From Calliopsis andreniformis (Eukaryota; Arthropoda; Insecta; Hymenoptera; Andrenidae): DNA of 64,000 nucleotides. The notes beneath the pieces are model-generated. The model had not been told where the DNA came from. It did not search any database and worked only from the letters and a program-made list of their open reading frames with translations. Numbering within the stretch: position 1 is the first letter of the stretch; the number at the start of each line of letters is the position of its first letter. The stretch covers positions 620,001 to 684,000 of the forward strand of contig NW_027480480.1 of the NCBI RefSeq assembly GCF_051401765.1, given 5' to 3'. Made by a program: the position numbers and the translations under genes. Shown piece after piece: positions 52,870-61,846 of the stretch.

Positions 52870-55800
52870 GATGTTTGTGGATAGAGATTTGAAGATTGCA
52901 GATTGAGTATTGAGCATTGAAAGCTGTGAATTGATGACATTCTATTGAGGATTGAGGACTGACAACTGATTGTTGAGGACTGAGGCCTGAAGATTGAGGA
53001 TTCAGTATTGAGGATTCAGGATTGAGGTGTGAGGACAGAGGATTTAGGGTTGAGGATTGAGGATTGAGGATTGAGGATTGAGGATTGAAGATTGACGATT
53101 GGGTGTTGAGGATTGAGCATTGAGGGTTGAGGATTGAGGATTGAGGATTGAGGATTGAGGATTGGGTATTGAGGATTGTAGAATGAGGATTGAGGATTGA
53201 GGATTGAGGATTGAGGGTTGAGGATTGAAGACTGAGTATTGAGGATTGAATGTTGAGGATTGAGGATTGAGGATTGAAGATTGAGGTTTGAGGATTGAGT
53301 ATAGAGGATTGAAGAATGAGGATTGAGGATTGAGTATTGAGGATTGAGGATTGAAGATTGAGTATTGAGGATTGAAGGTTGAGGATTGAGTATTGAGGAC
53401 TGAGGATTGAGGATTGAGAATTGAGGATTGAGGATTGAGGATTGAGGATTGAATATTCAGTATTGAGGATCGAAGATTGAGAGTTGAGGATTGAGGATTG
53501 AACATTGAGGAAAGAGTGCTGGGGGTTGAGTGGTGAAAATTGATGTTTGTGGATACAGGTTGGAAGATTGCAGATTGAGTATTGAGTATCGAAAGCTGTG
53601 AATTGATAATATTCTATTGAGCATAGAGGATTGACGTCTGATTGTTCAGGTCTGAGGTCTGAAGATTGAGGATTCAGGATTGAGGATTCAGGATTGAGGT
53701 TTGATGACTGAGGATTGAGGATTGAGGACTGAGGCATTAGGATCGAGGATTGAGGATTGAGGTTTGAGGCTTGAGGGTTGAGGATTGAGGATTGGGGATT
53801 GAAAATTGAGTATTGAGGATTGAAGATTGAGGATTGGGTGTTGAGGATTGAAGAATGAGGATTGAGGGCTGAGGATTGTGGATTGAGCATTGAAGATTGT
53901 GGATTAGGTATTGAGGATTGCAGATTGTGTATTGAGGATTGAAGATTGAGGGTTGTGGATTGAGGGTTGAGGACTGAGGATTGAGGATTGAAGATTGAGT
54001 ATTGAGGACTGAATATTGAGGATTTAGGATTGATAATTGAGGTTTGAGGGTGAGGTCTGAGGGTTGAGGATTGAGGTTTGAGGGCTGAGGACTGAGAATT
54101 GAGGATTGAGGATTGAGAATGAGGGCTGAGAGTTGAGGATTGAGGTTTGAGGACTGAGGACTGAGGATTGAGGATTGAGAATTGGGGATTGAGGATTGAG
54201 GATTGAAGATTCAGGATTGGGTATTGAGGATTGTAGAATGAGGATTGAGGATTGAGGACTGAGGATTGAGGATTGAGGATTGAATATTGAGGATTGAGGA
54301 TTGAAGATTGAGGATTGGGTATTGAGGATTGTAGAATGAGGTATGAGGATTGTGGATTGAGGACTGAGGATTGAAGATTCAGTATTGAGGATTGAAGACT
54401 GACGACTGAGGATTGAGGTCTGAAGATTGAGGATTCAGGATTGAGGATTCAGAATTGAGGTTTGAGGACTGAGGATTGAGGATTGAAGATTGAGGAATGA
54501 GGATTGAGGATTGAGGATTGAAGACTGAGGATTGGGTATTGATGATTGAACACTGAGGGTTGAGGGTTGAGGATTGAGGATTGAGGATTGACGATTGAGG
54601 ATTGAGGAATGAGGATGAGGGCTGAGGATTGGGGATTGAGGTTTGAGGTCTGAGGACTGAGGATTGAGGATTGAAGATTGAAGACCGAGGATTGCGTATT
54701 GAGGATTGATGCCTGACGATTGAGGATTGAGAATTGAGGATTGAGGGTTAAGGATGCAGGATTGAAGATTGAGTATTGAGGATTGAAGATTGAGGATTGA
54801 GGATTGAGGATTGAGGATTGAGGGTTGAGTGTTGAGGATTGAGTATTGAATCCTGAGAATTCAGGATATTCCGTTGAGTATTGAGAATTGAGGATTGATG
54901 GTTGAGTATTGAGGATTGGGGATTGAGGATTGAGGATTGAGTATTCAGGATTGAGGATTGAGGATTGAAGATTGAATATTGATGATTGAAGACTGAGGAT
55001 CGAGGATTGAGGATTGAGGATTCAGGATTGAGGATTGAGGACAGAAGATTGAATATTGATGATTGAAGATTGAGGATTGAGGATTGATGGTTGTGGATTG
55101 AGGACGAGGACTGAGAGTTGAGTATTGATGTTTGAGGTCTGAGGATTGAGGATTGAGGATTGAGAATTGAGGATTGAGGATTGAGGATTTATGATTGAGG
55201 ATTGGGTATTGAGGGTTGAAGAATCAGGATTGAGGATTGAGGATTGAGGATTGAGGATTGAAGACTGAGTATTGAGGATTGAAGATTGGGGATTGAGGAT
55301 TGAGGATTCAGGATTGAGGATTGAGGATTGAGGATTGAAGATTGATTATTGTGGACTGAAGATTGAGGATTGAGGATTGAGGATCGAGGATTGAGGATTG
55401 AAGATTGAGGATTGGGGATTGACGATTGACGATTGAGGATTGAGTATTGAGGATTGAGAATTGAGGATTGATTATTGAAGATTGAGTATTGAGGATTGAA
55501 GATTGAGGATTGAGGATTGAGGATTGAAGATTGAGGATGAGGGCTGAGGGTTGAGGATTGAGGTTTGAGGACTGAGGACTGAGGATTGAGGATTGAGAAT
55601 TGACGATTGAGGATTGAGGATTGAAGATTGAGGATTTGGTATTGAGGATGGAAGAATGAGGATTGAGGATTGAGGATTGAGAATTGAGGATTGAAGATTG
55701 AGTATTGAGGATTGAAGCCTGACGATTGAGGATTGAGGATTGAGGATTGAGAATTGAAGACGGAGGATTGAAGATTGAGTATTGAGGACCGAAGATTGAG

Positions 55801-57130
55801 GTTTGAGCATTGAGTATTGATGATTGAGGATTGAGTATTGAGGATTGAAGATTGAGGTTTGAGGATTGGGTATTGAGGATTGAGGAATGAGTATTGAGGA
55901 TTGAGGATTGAGGATTGAGGATTGAGGATTGAGGAATGAGGATTAAGGATTGAGGATTGGGGATTGAGGATCTAGGATTGGAGATTGATTATTGATGATT
56001 GAAGATTGTGTATTGAGGATTGAGGATTGAGGATTGAGGATTGAGGATTGAGAATTGAGTATGAGGACTGAGGATTGAGGATTGAGGATTGAGGGTTGAG
56101 GATTGAAGATTGTGTATTGTGGATTGAATATTGAGGATTGAGGATTGAGGATTGAGGATTGAGGATGAGGGCTGATGGTTGAGGGTTAAGGTTTGAGTAT
56201 TGAATCCTGAGAATTCAGGATATTCTGTTGAGTATCGAGAATTGAGAATTGATAGTTGAGTATTGAGGATTGAGGTTTGAGTATTGAGGATTGAGGATTG
56301 AGTATTGAAGACTGAATATTGATGCTTGAAGATTGAGGATCGAGGATTGAGGGTTGTGGATTGAGGACGAAGACTGAGGGTTGAGTGTTGATGTTTGAGG
56401 TCTGTAGATTGAGGATTGAGGATTGAGAATTGAGGATTTAGGATTGAGGATTGAAGATTGAGGATTGGGTGTTGAGGATTGAAGAATGAGGATTGAGAAT
56501 TGAGGATTGAGGATTGAGGATTGAAGATTGAGTATTGAGGATTGAAGGTTGAGGATTGAGGTCGGTGGATCGAGGATTGAGGATTGAGAATTGAGGATTG
56601 AGGATTGAGGATTGAAGTTTCAGGATTGGGTATTGAGGATTGGGTATTGAGGATTGAAGAATGTGGATTGAGGATTGAGGATAGAGCATTGAGGATTGAG
56701 GATTGAGGATTGAGGATTGAAGATTGAGTATTGAGTATTGAAGATTGAGGATTGAGGATTGAGGATTGAGGATTGAGGATTGAAGATTGAGAATTGGGGA
56801 TTGAGGATTGACGATTGAGGATTGAGTATTGAGGAGTGAGAATTGAGGATTGAGGATTGAAGATTGAGGATTGAGGATTGAAGATTGAGTATTGACGATT
56901 GAAGATTGAGGACTGAGGATTGAGTGTTGAGGATTGAGGGCGAGGACTGAAGATTGAGGATTGAGGTTTGAAGATTGAGGATTGTGGATTGAGGAATGAG
57001 GATTGAGGATTGAGGATTGAGCATTGAGGATTGAAGGTTGAGTATTGAGGATTGAAAATTGAGGATTGAGGATTGAGGATTGAAGATTGAGGATTGGGGA
57101 CGGAGTGTTGAGGGTTGAGTGATGAGAATT
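52870..57130 (+). repeat. 4,261-bp higher-order repeat, copy 2, missing the 448-bp module
   Basis: The intervals are 672 and 3,589 bp; the 448-bp interval found in copies 1, 3 and 4 is absent. 4,709 minus 448 is exactly 4,261. The landmark at 53,542 is a hybrid of the two landmarks that normally flank the module. Inverted repeats lie at 54,850 and 56,204. Confidence 0.92.
53506..53692 (+). repeat. Hybrid landmark block marking the 448-bp deletion
   Basis: The left part reads GGATACAGGTTGGAAG and GAGTATCGAAAG, as at 57,803. The right part reads GATAATATTC and GAGCATAGAGG, as at 58,251. The change of type falls within the 16 bases 53,591-53,606 (GAAAGCTGTGAATTGA), which both parents share. This is the expected product of an unequal exchange or slippage between aligned landmark blocks 448 bp apart. 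Confidence 0.9.
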
Positions 57131-60100
57131 GATGTTTGTGGATAGAGATTTGAAGATTGCAGATTGAGTATTGAGCATTGAAAGCTGTGAATTGATGACA
57201 TTCTATTGAGGATTGAGGACTGACAACTGATTGTTGAGGACTGAGGCCTGAAGATTGAGGATTCAGTATTGAGGATTCAGGATTGAGGTGTGAGGACAGA
57301 GGATTTAGGGTTGAGGATTGAGGATTGAGGATTGAGGATTGAGGATTGAAGATTGACGATTGGGTGTTGAGGATTGAGCATTGAGGGTTGAGGATTGAGG
57401 ATTGAGGATTGAGGATTGAGGATTGGGTATTGAGGATTGTAGAATGAGGATTGAGGATTGAGGATTGAGGATTGAGGGTTGAGGATTGAAGACTGAGTAT
57501 TGAGGATTGAATGTTGAGGATTGAGGATTGAGGATTGAAGATTGAGGTTTGAGGATTGAGTATAGAGGATTGAAGAATGAGGATTGAGGATTGAGTATTG
57601 AGGATTGAGGATTGAAGATTGAGTATTGAGGATTGAAGGTTGAGGATTGAGTATTGAGGACTGAGGATTGAGGATTGAGAATTGAGGATTGAGGATTGAG
57701 GATTGAGGATTGAATATTCAGTATTGAGGATCGAAGATTGAGAGTTGAGGATTGAGGATTGAACATTGAGGAAAGAGTGCTGGGGGTTGAGTGGTGAAAA
57801 TTGATGTTTGTGGATACAGGTTGGAAGATTGCAGATTGAGTATTAAGTATCGAAAGCTGTGAATTGACGATATTCTATTGAGGATTGAGGAATGACAACT
57901 GATTGTTGAGGACTGAGGGCTGAAGTTTGAGGATTCAGGATTGAGGATTCAGAATTGAGGTTTGAGGACTGAGGATTGAGGATTGAAGGTTGAGGATTGA
58001 GGATTGAGGATTGAAGACTAAGGATTGGGTATTGAGAATTGAACATTGAGGATTGAGGGTTGAGCATTGAGGATTGAGAATTGAAGAATGAGGATTGAGG
58101 ATTGAAGGTTGAGGATTGAGGATTGAGAATTGAGGATTGAGGATTGATGATTGAGGATTGAAGATTCAGTATTGAGGATCGAATATTGAGAGTTGAGGAT
58201 TGAGGATTGAACATTGGGGACTGAGTGTTGAGGGTTGAGTGATGAGAATTCATGTTTGTGGAAAGAAATTTGAAGATTGCAGATTGAGTATTGAGTATTG
58301 AAAGCTGTGAATTGATAATATTCTATTGAGCATAGAGGATTGACGTCTGATTGTTCAGGTCTGAGGTCTGAAGATTGAGGATTCAGGATTGAGGATTCAG
58401 GATTGAGGTTTGATGACTGAGGATTGAGGATTGAGGACTGAGGCATTAGGATTGAGGATTGAGGATTGAGGTTTGAGGATTGAGGGTTGAGGATTGAGGA
58501 TTGGGGATTGAAAATTGAGTATTGAGGATTGAAGATTGAGGATTGGGTGTTGAGGATTGAAGAATGAGGATTGAGGGCTGAGGATTGTGGATTGAGCATT
58601 GAAGATTGTGGATTAGGTATTGAGGATTGCAGATTGTGTATTGAGGATTGAAGATTGAGGGTTGTGGATTGAGGGTTGAGGACTGAGGATTGAGGATTGA
58701 AGATTGAGTATTGGGGACTGAATATTGAGGATTTAGGATTGATAATTGAGGTTTGAGGGTGAGGTCTGAGGGTTGAGGATTGAGGTTTGAGGGCTGAGGA
58801 CTGAGAATTGAGGATTGAGGATTGAGAATGAGGGCTGAGAGTTGAGGATTGAGGTTTGAGGACTGAGGACTGAGGATTGAGGATTGAGAATTGGGGATTG
58901 AGGATTGAGGATTGAAGATTCAGGATTGGGTATTGAGGATTGTAGAATGAGGATTGATGATTGAGGACTGAGGATTGAGGATTGAGGATTGAATATTGAG
59001 GATTGAGGATTGAAGATTGAGGATTGGGTATTGAGGATTGTAGAATGAGGTATGAGGATTGTGGATTGAGGACTGAGGATTGAAGATTCAGTATTGAGGA
59101 TTGAAGACTGACGACTGAGGATTGAGGTCTGAAGATTGAGGATTCAGGATTGAGGATTCAGAATTGAGGTTTGAGGACTGAGGATTGAGGATTGAAGATT
59201 GAGGAATGAGGATTGAGGATTGAGGATTGAAGACTGAGGATTGGGTATTGATGATTGAACACTGAGGGTTGAGGGTTGAGGATTGAGGATTGAGGATTGA
59301 CGATTGAGGATTGAGGAATGAGGATGAGGGCTGAGGATTGGGGATTGAGGTTTGAGGTCTGAGGACTGAGGATTGAGGATTGAGAATTGAGGATTGAGGA
59401 TTGAAGATTGAAGACCGAGGATTGCGTATTGAGGATTGATGCCTGACGATTGAGGATTGAGAATTGAGGATTGAGGGTTGAGGATGCAGGATTGAAGATT
59501 GAGTATTGAGGATTGAAGATTGAGGATTGAGGATTGAGGATTGAGGATTGAGGGTTGAGTGTTGAGGATTGAGTATTGAATCCTGAGAATTCAGGATATT
59601 CCGTTGAGTATTGAGAATTGAGGATTGATGGTTGAGTATTGAGGATTGGGGATTGAGGATTGAGGATTGAGTATTCAGGATTGAGGATTGAGGATTGAAG
59701 ATTGAATATTGATGATTGAAGACTGAGGATCGAGGATTGAGGATTGAGGATTCAGGATTGAGGATTGAGAACAGAAGATTGAATATTGATGATTGAAGAT
59801 TGAGGATTGAGGATTGATGGTTGTGGATTGAGGACGAGGACTGAGAGTTGAGTATTGATGTTTGAGGTCTGAGGATTGAGGATTGAGGATTGAGAATTGA
59901 GGATTGAGGATTGAGGATTTATGATTGAGGATTGGGTATTGAGGGTTGAAGAATCAGGATTGAGGATTGAGGATTGAGGATTGAGGATTGAAGACTGAGT
60001 ATTGAGGATTGAAGATTGGGGATTGAGGATTGAGGATTCAGGATTGAGGATTGAGGATTGAGGATTGAAGATTGATTATTGTGGACTGAAGATTGAGGAT

Positions 60101-61846
60101 TGAGGATTGAGGATCGAGGATTGAGGATTGAAGATTGAGGATTGGGGATTGACGATTGACGATTGAGGATTGAGTATTGAGGATTGAGAATTGAGGATTG
60201 ATTATTGAAGATTGAGTATTGAGGATTGAAGATTGAGGATTGAGGATTGAGGATTGAAGATTGAGGATGAGGGCTGATCGTTGAGGATTGAGGTTTGAGG
60301 ACTGAGGACTGAGGATTGAGGATTGAGAATTGACGATTGAGGATTGAGGATTGAAGATTGAGGATTTGGTATTGAGGATGGAAGAATGAGGATTGAGGAT
60401 TGAGGATTGAGAATTGAGGATTGAAGATTGAGTATTGAGGATTGAAGCCTGACGATTGAGGATTGAGGATTGAGGATTGAGGATTGAAGACGGAGGATTG
60501 AAGATTGAGTATTGAGGACTGAAGATTGAGGTTTGAGCATTGAGTATTGATGATTGAGGATTGAGTATTGAGGATTGAAGATTGAGGTTTGAGGATTGGG
60601 TATTGAGGATTGAGGAATGAGTATTGAGGATTGAGGATTGAGGATTGAGGATTGAGGATTGAGGAATGAGGATTAAGGATTGAGGATTGGGGATTGAGGA
60701 TCTAGGATTGGAGATTGATTATTGATGATTGAAGATTGTGTATTGAGGATTGAGGATTGAGGATTGAGAATTGAGTATGAGGACTGAGGATTGAGGATTG
60801 AGGATTGAGGGTTGAGGATTGAAGATTGTGTATTGTGGATTGAATATTGAGGATTGAGGATTGAGGATTGAGGATTGAGGATGAGGGCTGATGGTTGAGG
60901 GTTAAGGTTTGAGTATTGAATCCTGAGAATTCAGGATATTCTATTGAGTATCGAGAATTGAGAATTGATAGTTGAGTATTGAGGATTGAGGTTTGAGTAT
61001 TGAGGATTGAGGATTGAGTATTGAAGACTGAATATTGATGCTTGAAGATTGAGGATCGAGGATTGAGGGTTTTGGATTGAGGACGAAGACTGAGGGTTGA
61101 GTGTTGATGTTTGAGGTCTGTAGATTGAGGATTGAGGATTGAGAATTGAGGATTTAGGATTGAGGATTGAAGATTGAGGATTGGGTGTTGAGGATTGAAG
61201 AATGAGGATTGAGAATTGAGGATTGAGGATTGAGGATTGAAGATTGAGTATTGAGGATTGAAGGTTGAGGATTGAGGTCGGTGGATCGAGGATTGAGGAT
61301 TGAGAATTGAGGATTGAGGATTGAGGATTGAAGTTTCAGGATTGGGTATTGAGGATTGGGTATTGAGGATTGAAGAATGTGGATTGAGGATTGAGGATAG
61401 AGCATTGAGGATTGAGGATTGAGGATTGAGGATTGAAGATTGAGTATTGAGTATTGAAGATTGAGGATTGAGGATTGAGGATTGAGGATTGAGGATTGAA
61501 GATTGAGAATTGGGGATTGAGGATTGACGATTGAGGATTGAGTATTGAGGAGTGAGAATTGAGGATTGAGGATTGAGGATTGAGGATTGAGGATTGAAGA
61601 TTGAGTATTGACGATTGAAGATTGAGGACTGAGGATTGAGTGTTGAGGATTGAGGGCGAGGACTGAAGATTGAGGATTGAGGTTTGAAGATTGAGGATTG
61701 TGGATTGAGGAATGAGGATTGAGGATTGAGGATTGAGCATTGAGGATTGAAGGTTGAGTATTGAGGATTGAAAATTGAGGATTGAGGATTGAGGATTGAA
61801 GATTGAGGATTGGGGACGGAGTGTTGAGGGTTGAGTGATGAGAATT
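57131..61846 (+). repeat. 4,716-bp higher-order repeat, copy 3
   Basis: The intervals are 672, 448 and 3,596 bp. It is 7 bp longer than copy 1 in net terms. Compared with copy 2 there is a gain of 21 bp near 59,385 and a loss of 14 bp near 60,760, all whole heptamers. Inverted repeats lie at 59,580 and 60,920. Confidence 0.9.
57803..58250 (+). repeat. 448-bp module (copy 4 of 5)
   Basis: Sits within copy 3 of the ~4.7-kb repeat. This is the intact counterpart of the module missing at 53,542. Confidence 0.88.

Noticed and set aside
53041..53060. TTTAGGG units suggesting a telomere
   Set aside because: They occur singly as ordinary variants. A telomerase-made tract would be homogeneous, whereas this array is highly variegated.
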